The notes: generated from the sequence alone by a model not told the origin. A stretch of DNA of 64,000 nucleotides from Paenibacillus glacialis (GCF_001637205.1 NZ_LVJH01000070.1:434001-498000), one strand, 5' to 3'. Positions 26,492 to 34,616 are shown, counted from the first letter of the stretch. Program-made: numbers and translations.

Positions 26492-27214
26492 TTAAAGGTT
26501 GGGATTAAAGTACATCATTCCCGGTAGCTCGTCCCAAAATTCTTTAAGAGCTTCCCCGTAGGTGAAGATCTCATTTTCGTTCACATCGAGAACCCTTTCA
26601 TTCAGTGTGCTTAAATACAGGTCCATTGCCTTTGTCCCGCCTACATGGCGAAAGTAATCTGGTCGCAGTTCTTCAAGATTTGATGCTGACTTCCCATCAC
26701 CATGTTTAATGACGTTTTGTAGTAACCGCAGTTCATCAATTTTAGCCCAGGATTTTAGTAACTTCATATCGACACCACATTGTAGAAACATCTCTTTAAT
26801 ATCATCAATACCACGGGTGCAAAACGTTTTGAATTCGACACTCCCTCCTTTTTCAATTGTGAATTTGAGATGACTAGTTAGTTCCTCGAACACTAGCTTT
26901 CTTACTTGTTGTTCCCAGAATTGATACAGCGTAGAAATACTCATAAGTTTGGTGTTGTATTGCATAAGCGCCATACCTTCCCAATGTTGATATCCGTATT
27001 CCTTTGCTGCTTCAGCAAAATCAAGTTGATCGAGATATTCAGAATTAGAAGACTCATCTAACTCACAATAATGATTATACGCCTGTACTTGTGCTTCTTC
27101 ATCAATATAGTCAAATGTAGGTGAGATTTTTTCAATATACGTTTGAACAAAAACAGAAATACATCTTTTTAATTGTTCTCGTTTACTATCCGGAAGGTAA
27201 ATAAATGCCTGCAT
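26492..27214 (-). CDS. helical protein with a HEPN-like motif, unknown function
   Basis: 240 aa, almost all alpha-helical. Seen: a segment LRLLQNVIKHGDG at about residues 162-174 in which Q166-N-x3-H171 matches the place of the Rx4H catalytic motif of HEPN RNases, but with Q instead of R. R163 nearby could substitute. Known: HEPN proteins are common RNases in toxin-antitoxin and defence systems; some are inactive. Context: AT-rich, own terminator, next to a DNA methyltransferase and the PIN gene. Inferred: HEPN-like cargo protein. I am not sure of the family and an unrelated phage protein is possible. Confidence 0.5.
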   Translation of the reverse strand: MQAFIYLPDSKREQLKRCISVFVQTYIEKISPTFDYIDEEAQVQAYNHYCELDESSNSEYLDQLDFAEAAKEYGYQHWEGMALMQYNTKLMSISTLYQFWEQQVRKLVFEELTSHLKFTIEKGGSVEFKTFCTRGIDDIKEMFLQCGVDMKLLKSWAKIDELRLLQNVIKHGDGKSASNLEELRPDYFRHVGGTKAMDLYLSTLNERVLDVNENEIFTYGEALKEFWDELPGMMYFNPNL

Positions 27215-27329
27215 TCTGAATCCTCCTTGAATCTCTTATGGTATAAATATATCGTATAAACCATATTCAAGAAATATATAATCCCACTTTCCTTTCTGAT
27301 AGCAATAAGCCAATCTAAAACTATCTTTA

Positions 27330-28628
27330 TTAAACCACGGAATTAACACGATAAAGAAGAACAGGCTCAACACCTGTAGATTCATGGTACCTCTTCTTAA
27401 TGACATCACAGAAGATCGGATCAAGCTCCATTGTCCGGCATGTCCTGCCAAGTTGATCACAAGTCATAAGAGTGGATCCGCTACCGCCAAAGAAATCTAG
27501 AACCTCATCGCCTTGCTTACTGCTATTTCTAATTGGAATGGCCAGAAGCTCCAATGGCTTCTGTGTAGGATGAACGTATTTACTAACGTCACCTTTTGAA
27601 ACCTCCCATACCGTATCAGGTACAGGTTCCTCCCCTGGTAACCCAGAACGCCATACTGTAGTCTGACAACGATCCCCATACCAAGCAGGAGCCTTGCCTT
27701 TAAGATGGGCATAAAACACTGGCTCATGTTTGAATCGATACTGTGCCCATCCAAAGGTGGCCGCATTCTTAACCCAAATGCACTGACAGCGAGCGATAAT
27801 GCCAGCAGCGTTCATAGCATCTTCAAACTCCCGCTGATATGATGAGGGATGGAAAATGTAAATAGCTGCAGTCGGGTCCATGACAGTAGCATAACGTTCA
27901 AAGACAGCATGCAAAAAGCCTGCAAACTCCTCTGCAGGCATATCGTCATTCATTATGGAGCCGCGACCATCGGCTGATAAACGAGCAGAACTGCTTTCTA
28001 CTGCGACATTGTAAGGTGGATCCGTAACAACCAGTGCCGCCTTCTTACCGTCCATCAGCCGCGTAACATCTTCCTCACTAGTAGAGTCCCCACACATCAG
28101 GATATGCCGGCCAAGCTGCCATACATCGCCCCGCTGCGTTTCTGGTTCTTTGATATTGTCCAAAGCTTTTTGAACGTCGAAATCATCCTCAATTACTGGT
28201 TCCTGTATATCAGGAGTACCAGGAAGGCTATTGATCAACTCTTCTATTTCCTCAAACTCAAATCCGGATAGAGATACATCAGCTCCACTCACCTGCAGAT
28301 CATCCAGTAGTCGGGCCAGCGCTTCATCATCCCAACGACCAGAGACTTTATTTAATGCAATGTTCAGAAGCTTCTCTTGTTGATCGTCCAAGTCCACGAC
28401 GGACACTGCCAACTCTGTACGGCCCTGTTCATTGACCATGATCTTATAACGCTGATGACCGCCGACCATATTTCCAGTACGCTCGTTCCAGATGATCGGA
28501 TCGATATAGCCGAATGCTTCAATAGATTGCTTAAGCTTCTCGTACTCTGGATCTCCGGGCTGAAGGTCGACCCGGGGGTTGTAAGCTGCTGCATTAATCT
28601 GATCTATTGGCACGAATCTGATGTTCAT
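27330..28628 (-). CDS. ParB-domain DNA methyltransferase
   Basis: 432 aa. Seen: an N-terminal ParB/Srx nuclease-like domain (residues 1-100, with G56-G-H-Q-R60), then an amino-methyltransferase domain with motif IV D203-P-P-Y206 and, later, motif I DFFGGSGSTL (about residue 385). The DPPY-before-FxGxG order marks the beta class of N6-adenine or N4-cytosine methylases. Known: such fused orphan enzymes are frequent in Bacillota phages. No restriction endonuclease is adjacent. Inferred: protects phage DNA from host restriction or marks it. It is more GC-rich than the flanking cargo genes. Confidence 0.88.
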   Translation of the reverse strand: MNIRFVPIDQINAAAYNPRVDLQPGDPEYEKLKQSIEAFGYIDPIIWNERTGNMVGGHQRYKIMVNEQGRTELAVSVVDLDDQQEKLLNIALNKVSGRWDDEALARLLDDLQVSGADVSLSGFEFEEIEELINSLPGTPDIQEPVIEDDFDVQKALDNIKEPETQRGDVWQLGRHILMCGDSTSEEDVTRLMDGKKAALVVTDPPYNVAVESSSARLSADGRGSIMNDDMPAEEFAGFLHAVFERYATVMDPTAAIYIFHPSSYQREFEDAMNAAGIIARCQCIWVKNAATFGWAQYRFKHEPVFYAHLKGKAPAWYGDRCQTTVWRSGLPGEEPVPDTVWEVSKGDVSKYVHPTQKPLELLAIPIRNSSKQGDEVLDFFGGSGSTLMTCDQLGRTCRTMELDPIFCDVIKKRYHESTGVEPVLLYRVNSVV

Positions 28629-28655
28629 TTCAATACCTCCATTGGTTATATATCA

Positions 28656-28690
28656 ACAAAAAAAGGACCAGCTACTTGGCTCGTCCTCAA
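28656..28690 (-). terminator. Rho-independent terminator after the hydrolase-like gene
   Basis: Leftward reading gives GGACGAGCC, a short loop and GCTGGTCC followed by seven T. It closely resembles the terminator at 24750-24780 and separates the hydrolase-like gene from the methyltransferase gene. Confidence 0.85.
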
Positions 28691-28717
28691 AAATTAATGT
28701 TTTGAGAATTTAAACAC

Positions 28718-29860
28718 TCATATTTCAAACATGTTTCGCAGAGTATTCTTTAAACGCGGAAAGTAATGAGTGTTATGTTGCTCACCAACAATGTCAGTTA
28801 CATCCGTTGGGTAAACATGATTCCTGGAAATTTCTAATGGTCCAGTTACTCCCATAGCTAAATGCCCCGTAGCTAATGTGTATGCTATATTTAGCACATA
28901 ATCCAATCTTGAATACCAAACGCTTGTGCCATATTTAACTTTATCATCAGTAGGACCCGCTATAAATGGAGCTAGTTCGAAATCTCCTGAACTCGAAAAA
29001 GCATTAGCCGGCAAAGCCGCTGCCATGCATAGCCATAAAGCAAATAGTTGTGTGCTCGAATCCTCCTCGATAAAAATCTGTCCAGCCGAGGCCAAAGTAA
29101 AACACCCTAATGAATGACTCAAAGCAAAGCCTTTATTATTCGTTTGTTTGTTGTGCTCAGATAACTTTCTAAGAAATGGAACTATATAATCTCCTGTTTC
29201 TCTTGCTCTATCCTCTAACTCTCTCCACAAAACTGCTTGAATTAGTGGTCCAGAATCACCATCTTGACTGACTCCAATTAGTGACTCAAAAGCTGCCTTA
29301 ATTATAGTTTCATATTCATCAGTAATTTTTGAATCGTAACTCACTAAATAGAGCTCATGATTCTGATATTTTGGATGATTAAATAGGCTTACTCGACCAT
29401 TAAAATCTTTAAAGAAATTATAGGCAGAATTAATACCTGACTCATAGTCCATTCCGTGCACAAACAAGCAAGGGTGTTTCTGATCAGCAAACTCAAAATT
29501 ATTAGGATCTATTTCGATGGCTGATTCAAGACGATTATAGTTCTTTAAATAAAATATCTTTGGATCCGCCCCTTTTTTCAATCTCGGGGATACAATTTTC
29601 CAAACCTCATTAACAACCTCTTTTGTAATATAGTTCGAATTCCACATGACTCTTAAGCTGGTAGTCTGGTACTCTAGGTACCTTTTCATCGCAATGATGC
29701 GAATTTGATCCATTGAGGCATGACAATTTGAGGTGTGTCCAAGAATAGCCTCAATATCATCCAAAGTCTGATTCCAAATCTTCTTCCCCTTATTTTCTAA
29801 GTTTTTAGTTTCACTTTTTAATTTGTTAGATATTTGGCCTAAGCTTCCTCCAATTTTCAT
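28718..29860 (-). CDS. alpha/beta-hydrolase-like protein
   Basis: 380 aa. Seen: an N-terminal helical part of about 120 residues, a strand-loop C-L-F-V-H135-G-M-D resembling the oxyanion region of lipases, then F-A-L-S248-H-S250-L-G252, a nucleophile elbow with the first Gly changed to Ser, and C-terminal histidines H362/H365 that could complete a triad. No signal peptide. Known: lipase/esterase-like domains act as effectors in some defence systems. Context: AT-rich, own terminator at 28656-28690, in the cargo island. Inferred: catalytically active hydrolase of unknown substrate; a defence role is speculative. Confidence 0.6.
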   Translation of the reverse strand: MKIGGSLGQISNKLKSETKNLENKGKKIWNQTLDDIEAILGHTSNCHASMDQIRIIAMKRYLEYQTTSLRVMWNSNYITKEVVNEVWKIVSPRLKKGADPKIFYLKNYNRLESAIEIDPNNFEFADQKHPCLFVHGMDYESGINSAYNFFKDFNGRVSLFNHPKYQNHELYLVSYDSKITDEYETIIKAAFESLIGVSQDGDSGPLIQAVLWRELEDRARETGDYIVPFLRKLSEHNKQTNNKGFALSHSLGCFTLASAGQIFIEEDSSTQLFALWLCMAAALPANAFSSSGDFELAPFIAGPTDDKVKYGTSVWYSRLDYVLNIAYTLATGHLAMGVTGPLEISRNHVYPTDVTDIVGEQHNTHYFPRLKNTLRNMFEI

Positions 29861-30109
29861 CCGAATCCTCCTTTTTTAAATAAGTATTCGGAAAAATGTA
29901 AAACTCTATACTGAATTATTTTGAGTTGAGTTGGTTTTTCATCTTGGGTTTGGCGTAGACTCAGCGACAGTCCAACGGAATCATACCCGCCTTGCCCTTA
30001 TATCGCTCCCATCACACATAAGCACGTTCTCTATGACAAGGGCTGAGAATGGCTCACAGAAGGACAATTGCTGGCATATAGAAGCATCTTACAATGTGCC
30101 CTCTTTTTT

Positions 30110-30676
30110 TTATTTCATATGCTTTTTTAGCTCTTCTTCATTATTCTTGGCATATCGTTCAATCTCTTCTTTATATAGATTTAACAAATTATAATTAGTA
30201 CGATATGTACCTTTAAATGGCTCATTGAGATGGCCTTCTTGATATCTATTCAAATCAATTTCACATTGCTTCTTAAAAAATGTTATTAACGACTTCATCT
30301 CCAAGTACGCCTTGTATATATCTTGAGGAATATAGTCGTCATTTATTTGGTTTAATTGGTATATAGAAGTATTTAATGATTCAATATTATAAGGCAAAAT
30401 TTCCATTCGATCATGAATACTATAGGTATCAGTTTCCATTATCTCAGCAAGTCTTTCAGTTGTACTTAGAATTCGAACAAACCATTCATTTAAAACATAA
30501 TAACTCTTTAAAAAGTTTTGCAGTTCATTAACTCTACTCCTTTTTAATTCAAGATTAACCTGTCTCTTAAACAAATAAATTGCAATTCCACCTGCAAGTA
30601 GACCTCCAAAAAAACCTCCAAATGTTTGTATCCATGCATCGGGACTAATATTTAGAGAAAGTGTATTGATACTCAT
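30110..30676 (-). CDS. one-pass membrane protein with cytoplasmic helical domain
   Basis: 188 aa. Seen: a single N-terminal membrane segment at about residues 15-35 (IQTFGGFFGGLLAGGIAIYL) followed by a basic stop-transfer sequence and a long charged helical cytoplasmic region with coiled-coil character. No known enzyme motif. Context: cargo island; the ATG follows an AGG-rich site. Inferred: possible superinfection-exclusion or effector protein; the layout alone does not prove it. Confidence 0.6.
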   Translation of the reverse strand: MSINTLSLNISPDAWIQTFGGFFGGLLAGGIAIYLFKRQVNLELKRSRVNELQNFLKSYYVLNEWFVRILSTTERLAEIMETDTYSIHDRMEILPYNIESLNTSIYQLNQINDDYIPQDIYKAYLEMKSLITFFKKQCEIDLNRYQEGHLNEPFKGTYRTNYNLLNLYKEEIERYAKNNEEELKKHMK

Positions 30677-30732
30677 GCCATTTTAACCTCCCTTATTTGA
30701 ACACATTTCGACATTTAGGAAGGTTTTCCCTT

Positions 30733-30873
30733 CTAAACCCTACGCCACCACTTAATACAACGCGGCATCATACATACTTGCTTCATACCATCCCAACGAC
30801 CCCAATCGCATCCCTTGCACTTAACTGGTTGCTTATACACCGGTGGATCCTTAAGCCTCTTTAACTTCTTCAT
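30733..30873 (-). CDS. 46-aa cysteine-rich microprotein
   Basis: The ATG at 30873 follows AGGAGG by 7 bases and TAG lies at 30733. Seen: a basic start MKKLKRLKDPP, then C-x2-C-D-W-G-R-W, with two further cysteines in VCMMPRC: four Cys in a pattern that can bind zinc. I do not recognise a family. It lies upstream of the membrane protein gene and downstream of the terminator at 30907-30933. Confidence 0.6.
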   Translation of the reverse strand: MKKLKRLKDPPVYKQPVKCKGCDWGRWDGMKQVCMMPRCIKWWRRV

Positions 30874-30906
30874 CACTATTCCTCCTAAAATCCTAAATTA
30901 TAAAAT

Positions 30907-30933
30907 AGAAAAAGCCGCCCCATAAGGAACGAC
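30907..30933 (-). terminator. Rho-independent terminator
   Basis: Leftward reading gives GTCGTTCC, TTAT, GGGGCGGC and five T. It lies upstream of the cysteine-rich microprotein, ending any transcription from the region to its right. Confidence 0.7.
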
Positions 30934-31305
30934 TTCGTCTGAATATGTACGTTATTTCATGATTTCATTACGATAATCGATAATATTATTACTAAAGAAT
31001 GGCGTCCGTAACGTCCGCAGCAAATGCGCTTTGCTCTTTGCTTTAAAGCGTACGTACTTTGTTACAAAGAAGGACAAGACCATTTTAACAAGTTGCTAAA
31101 ATCGGAGTCAAACATCTCAACACCAGTTATAGATACTCTATGCCACTGGTCCCCTGTGGTTCTCTTGTTTACTTACTCTTTCACTAAACATGCTGTCCGT
31201 CTTGACCACTTCAGCTCCCTCTTATTTCTTTGACTATTGATGCCCATTATATAGGAAGGATTTCCCATGAAATATGTCGAAAGTAGTAGGTAGAAAGGAG
31301 TCTCT
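30934..31305. other. intergenic region without a clear gene
   Basis: About 370 bases. I see several very short leftward frames, one with GAGGGAG before a GTG (23 codons) and one ending MFDSDFSNLLKW, which may be the remains of a gene. No terminator, tRNA or repeat is obvious. It may hold the promoter for the leftward packaging/cargo genes, but I cannot point to a convincing -35/-10 pair. Confidence 0.4.
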
Positions 31306-31494
31306 TTATCTAATAATGTCTATTATTGGAGTTGATGCATTGATTTCAAAGTCAAAGGGTTCCCCGATCTTGTTGTTATCTTCATCTAGTTCAACCACAA
31401 GAAGGTTGCCCTCGATTAGTGAATCAGTGTGACCAAGAAGAACTTTATATGCTCTTCCGCCCTTCAATTCCAAAATATCACCTTGTCTAATCAT
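31306..31494 (-). CDS. 62-aa beta-rich protein, divergent to the 380-aa gene
   Basis: ATG at 31494 behind AAGGATTTT; a TTG two codons earlier is less well placed. Seen: a small beta-barrel-like sequence (QGDILELKGGRAYKVLLGHTDSLIEGNLLVVEL) ending in acidic and hydrophobic strands. No motif recognised. It is divergent from the next gene with only 27 bases between starts, so the two share a tiny control region. Confidence 0.55.
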   Translation of the reverse strand: MIRQGDILELKGGRAYKVLLGHTDSLIEGNLLVVELDEDNNKIGEPFDFEINASTPIIDIIR

Positions 31495-31521
31495 ACTCAA
31501 AATCCTTTCTAGGAGGTTTCT

Positions 31522-32664
31522 ATGTTAAAAGACACTAGAGTTAAAAAAAGTGAAATCATTCAATTACTCGATAAGGGTCAAGAGTTTGAACAAGCTATTT
31601 TCGATAATTTTTCTGGTGAAGAGTACGCGGGACTTGATGAGTACTTGAATACCACTGGTATCAAAAATATATTTGATCTTTTAATACCCCGAGTAACATG
31701 GACAAAAGAAGATTACACCAAAAAAAACAGTGAAGTTACTATTATCGGTACTGAAACAGATGAAAATGGTTTTACTCAACTCATTATTGGACTAGATGGA
31801 GTTACAGATACCTTTACAACTACATCAGAAGCAATAGGACATTTGTTTACGCCTATTAAAATGATCCAATACGCGAAATATCTATTAGATGATTCCGAAG
31901 AACATCTAGAACTACTACTTTATAATTTTAATTATTGGTTTAAGGAGGTTAATCCAAACGATCCAATACTAATAAGAACAGTAGTTGAAGATGGGAAGAG
32001 AATAGTTCGCTGTTTCGCTACAGCTGCCTATAAACCGATTGATAACCATGTTCTTTATTACACCGCTCTATGGGCGCTTGAACAGCTTGATACGACATTC
32101 CGTTTAGCATTACCTAGAATCAGTCACTCTAGTATGAAATTAGACTTTATTTCAGATGAAGAATTGACTATTGATGGTATCGGAAAGCTTAGTTATGGAT
32201 TCACTTTGGTTAATAGTGAAGACAAATCTAGAACTGTAGGTTTTTACCCAACATTTGATTTAGTTAACAATGATGGTACTTCCGCAACGTTAATAATGGA
32301 TAAACCAATAACGATTGTTCATCGCGGGAAAACAATTGACCCAATTATTAGGAGTTTAGAAGAAATTAAAGACATTAAAGATCATTTAACTTGGGTAATT
32401 AGTGTAATAAAAATTGCACACAAAACTAAAATTGATGATATTTTTGCTTATAGAGTTCAGCAAGAGATAATCAGTATTATTGGTAAACGTGAATTTGATA
32501 AATTTTCTAACAAGTTTACTGAAATTTCTTCCAACAATACATTTAATCTTCTTCAATTTTTTGGTCGTCTTAATGAAATGAATGTCTCCGATGAAGATCA
32601 AGCAATAAAAGTGAAAGTGTTGTTTTGGAAATTCCTTGAGAAGTACAAAAAAGATAAGAATTAA
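31522..32664 (+). CDS. unrecognised 380-aa protein (weakly DUF932-like)
   Basis: Rightward gene against the general leftward direction, with AGGAGGTTTCT before the ATG. Seen: an N-terminal helical part, two strand-rich segments, and a central F-A-T-A-A-Y-K-P-I-D-N-H motif that loosely recalls the 'SxRYxPxDN' core of DUF932 phage/plasmid proteins. The C-terminal third is helical. The gene is AT-rich. I do not recognise it with confidence. Its orientation and separate control suggest a cargo gene expressed from the prophage. Confidence 0.5.
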   Translation: MLKDTRVKKSEIIQLLDKGQEFEQAIFDNFSGEEYAGLDEYLNTTGIKNIFDLLIPRVTWTKEDYTKKNSEVTIIGTETDENGFTQLIIGLDGVTDTFTTTSEAIGHLFTPIKMIQYAKYLLDDSEEHLELLLYNFNYWFKEVNPNDPILIRTVVEDGKRIVRCFATAAYKPIDNHVLYYTALWALEQLDTTFRLALPRISHSSMKLDFISDEELTIDGIGKLSYGFTLVNSEDKSRTVGFYPTFDLVNNDGTSATLIMDKPITIVHRGKTIDPIIRSLEEIKDIKDHLTWVISVIKIAHKTKIDDIFAYRVQQEIISIIGKREFDKFSNKFTEISSNNTFNLLQFFGRLNEMNVSDEDQAIKVKVLFWKFLEKYKKDKN

Positions 32665-32728
32665 ATCATCCATTATTCCCTGTCAAGGATAGATCATTTA
32701 AAAGTAAAATCTACATGAAGCATAGAAA

Positions 32729-32793
32729 AGGCGAGAAGATTTACGCCCCAGTTTAGTGCTACATTCAAGCAGCTGTGCGTGTCATTCTCGCCT
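32729..32793. other. 9-bp inverted repeat in the ArpU downstream region
   Basis: AGGCGAGAA (32729-32737) and TTCTCGCCT (32785-32793) are perfectly complementary with 47 bases between. This could fold in RNA of either strand between the ArpU gene and the 380-aa gene. No T tract follows, so it is not a typical terminator. Confidence 0.4.
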
Positions 32794-32834
32794 ATTTCTA
32801 CAATACAAATATAACATGTAAAAAGTCCAAAGAT

Positions 32835-32862
32835 CGGACATAGACCGGACAAAAAGCGGACA
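32835..32862. repeat. three CGGACA direct repeats with an 11-bp period
   Basis: CGGACA occurs at 32835, 32846 and 32857, exactly 11 bases apart, i.e. about one helix turn. It lies 10-37 bases past the ArpU stop. This spacing is what a protein binding one DNA face would need. It is a candidate binding site for a phage regulator controlling the leftward late region; not proven. Confidence 0.45.
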
Positions 32863-32871
32863 CTCTCTCTA

Positions 32872-33318
32872 CTAGTCGTCTTGTAGCATAACCAGTCCAA
32901 GCATTCCTGCCAAACGGTAAATTGCCACGGACTTGATACGACGGTAATGCCGATCGCTATACCCTAAATTTTCCGCTACATCATAATCCCAAACATCGTC
33001 ATCATCCATGTATCGATTACGGATAAGCTTTTGTTGCCTTCCCCCAAGGCGACCAATTGCTTTCTCCGCACGCTCAATATGCCTCCGTCTTCGATCCGGT
33101 TCATCCACATTACGAGTCGCAATATTCCCTGTCTGATCACTTGTGGTACCCGTGTTTCCTCGAGGCATGTCGCTATATACTGCCGTCATAGTTGGTTCAT
33201 CCGGGATATATTCTGTAACTATATATTCTCTAGCCTGCTGCAGATATTTTTCAACAGCGTCTCTAGTGGCTTCCTCGTCGATCCGGTGGATATCGAATGA
33301 TAATTGTTGAGCTCCCAT
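32872..33318 (-). CDS. ArpU/RinA-type late transcription regulator
   Basis: 148 aa from the ATG at 33318, 9 bases after GAGGGG; the ATG three codons earlier touches the ribosome site. Seen: N-terminal helical region, then RRRRHIERAEKAIGRLGGRQQKLIRNRYM and a sigma-region-4-like HTH, D-Y-D-V-A-E-N-L-G-Y-S-D-R-H-Y-R-R-I-K. Known: ArpU-type proteins switch on late genes of Bacillota phages. Context: last gene of the early leftward block, followed leftward by the cargo island and the late operon. Confidence 0.82.
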   Translation of the reverse strand: MGAQQLSFDIHRIDEEATRDAVEKYLQQAREYIVTEYIPDEPTMTAVYSDMPRGNTGTTSDQTGNIATRNVDEPDRRRRHIERAEKAIGRLGGRQQKLIRNRYMDDDDVWDYDVAENLGYSDRHYRRIKSVAIYRLAGMLGLVMLQDD

Positions 33319-33370
33319 TCCCCTCATCCCCTCATGTGTTATAATTCATGAGAGGTAACAATTACTGATT

Positions 33371-33408
33371 GACCCCCGCGCCCGGCCAGGTAATGGGGGT
33401 CTTTGCTT
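33371..33408. terminator. strong GC hairpin, terminator-like
   Basis: GACCCCC (33371-33377) pairs with GGGGGTC (33395-33401); the rightward sense continues TTTGCTTT. It may stop transcription from the 380-aa gene, or stabilise the leftward message between the 56-aa gene and arpU. Confidence 0.5.
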
Positions 33409-33427
33409 TGTGACTATGCATTAATCC

Positions 33428-33598
33428 TTACGATCGATTATTTAGTAGATCAATTGCTTCCCGATCTGTTAGTCCATATTTTTCTGCTATCTCTCGTCCA
33501 AGTCTTTTGAAGTCCCCTACCGTTTTGCATTTTTCTCTCATTAATCTAATTCCATCAAGTTGGCCCAAAGTTATATTTTTATATCCTTCAGTTTTCAT
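33428..33598 (-). CDS. 56-aa helical phage protein
   Basis: ATG at 33598, GGGAGGG just upstream, TAA at 33428. Seen: MKTEGYKNITLGQLDGIRL, then a helix pair ending REIAEKYGLTDREAIDLLNNR, which looks like a small HTH or protein-binding fold. No family recognised. Confidence 0.6.
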   Translation of the reverse strand: MKTEGYKNITLGQLDGIRLMREKCKTVGDFKRLGREIAEKYGLTDREAIDLLNNRS

Positions 33599-33744
33599 TT
33601 CTTCCCTCCCAGTCTACCTAAATATTTGTAATACATAGTACAAGTGGTGTAGGAGAGCCTACCCCGCTTGTAGAGTCATCACCTATCGTGGTCTACGGCT
33701 CTCTTGGATTAGCTCCTTCTAGGTGATTCAGGGATACCACTTTC

Positions 33745-33888
33745 TCAAACGGGTTCGTTATCTATGTTTTCAAATGCTATTAGAGCCATATCTGTTTGTG
33801 GCATACCGTCGTAGCAATTTCCTATGCCCCACTCAGGGTGAATTTGATGCTTAACTTGTATTAGAACTTTATTATCGTCTCGTGCCAT
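33745..33888 (-). CDS. 47-aa small phage protein
   Basis: ATG at 33888 behind AAGGAGG, TGA at 33745. It starts MARDDNKVLIQVKHQIHP and ends in an acidic helix. No family recognised; the strong ribosome site and reading-frame quality argue that it is real. Confidence 0.5.
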   Translation of the reverse strand: MARDDNKVLIQVKHQIHPEWGIGNCYDGMPQTDMALIAFENIDNEPV

Positions 33889-34059
33889 TACCGTTCATCC
33901 TCCTTAGGTTGGGAGAGGCTATACCTCAATCCCGATTTCAATTTCCTAATACGGACCTTTTGGCTAGGTTATTCGGGTAACACTATCAGTCTTACATTAA
34001 AATTATTTTCTTGGACATAATAACTACGTTGAAAATTATGAATTGAAGGAGCTAAAATA

Positions 34060-34575
34060 ATGGGTATTTTAAACGGCAATCCGAAAGATGAACCATTGCA
34101 TTATGGTGAAATTTTTAGTGTATGGAGTGGCTCTGTGGTTGCCAGAGGAGCTGTATCATGCTACCAAGCATTTTTAAACCACGCTGGTGACAAGGACCTT
34201 AAAAAAATACTTAATGATCTTATTGATCAAGCAAACCTAGAGATTAAAGAATTTGATAAACTACTTACTGAAAACGGAATTGCTCCCGCACCAATCATGC
34301 CTGAAAGACCACCAGTAAAACTTGAAGATATCCCTGCTGGCGCAAGATTTACTGATCCTGAAATAGCTGCTAAAATTGGCGCAGATGCTGCTATTGGGCT
34401 GGTTGCTTGTAGCCAAGCTATGGGTCAATCAATTAGAGTGGATGTTGGTGCTTTATTCGCTAAATACCATCTCACTACAGCAGCTTTGGGAGTTAAGATC
34501 CTTGAAATCAGCAAGGAAAAAGGTTGGCTAATCCCTCCTCCTCTTCAAGTGAAGAGACCTGAATCAGAAGCTTAA
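34060..34575 (+). CDS. DUF3231 family protein (ferritin-like helical bundle)
   Basis: 171 aa with GAAGGAG before the ATG and a terminator at 34589. Seen: a four-helix bundle pattern, with HYGEIFSVWSGSVVARGAVSCYQAFLNHAGDKDLKKILNDLI and a proline-rich loop PAPIMPERPPVKLED, typical of half a DUF3231 protein. Known: full DUF3231 proteins in Bacillales have two such repeats and are about 330 aa; this single-repeat form is shorter. Context: the only rightward gene within the early region, with its own terminator, so a cargo gene expressed from the prophage. Function in the host (spore or stress related) is not established. Confidence 0.75.
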   Translation: MGILNGNPKDEPLHYGEIFSVWSGSVVARGAVSCYQAFLNHAGDKDLKKILNDLIDQANLEIKEFDKLLTENGIAPAPIMPERPPVKLEDIPAGARFTDPEIAAKIGADAAIGLVACSQAMGQSIRVDVGALFAKYHLTTAALGVKILEISKEKGWLIPPPLQVKRPESEA

Positions 34576-34588
34576 ATGTAATTTATAG

Positions 34589-34616
34589 TCCTGCTCATTG
34601 AGCAGGATTTCTTTGT
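34589..34616 (+). terminator. Rho-independent terminator after the DUF3231 gene
   Basis: TCCTGCTC and GAGCAGGA form an 8-bp stem with a short loop, followed by TTTCTTTG. It closes the one-gene DUF3231 unit. Confidence 0.8.

Noticed and set aside
27236..27460. 74-codon leftward frame at the methyltransferase 3' end
   Set aside because: Mostly a shadow of the methyltransferase gene and unlike a protein in composition.
32694..32900. 68-codon leftward frame beside arpU
   Set aside because: Overlaps the arpU end, has no ribosome site, poor protein character and covers the CGGACA repeats.
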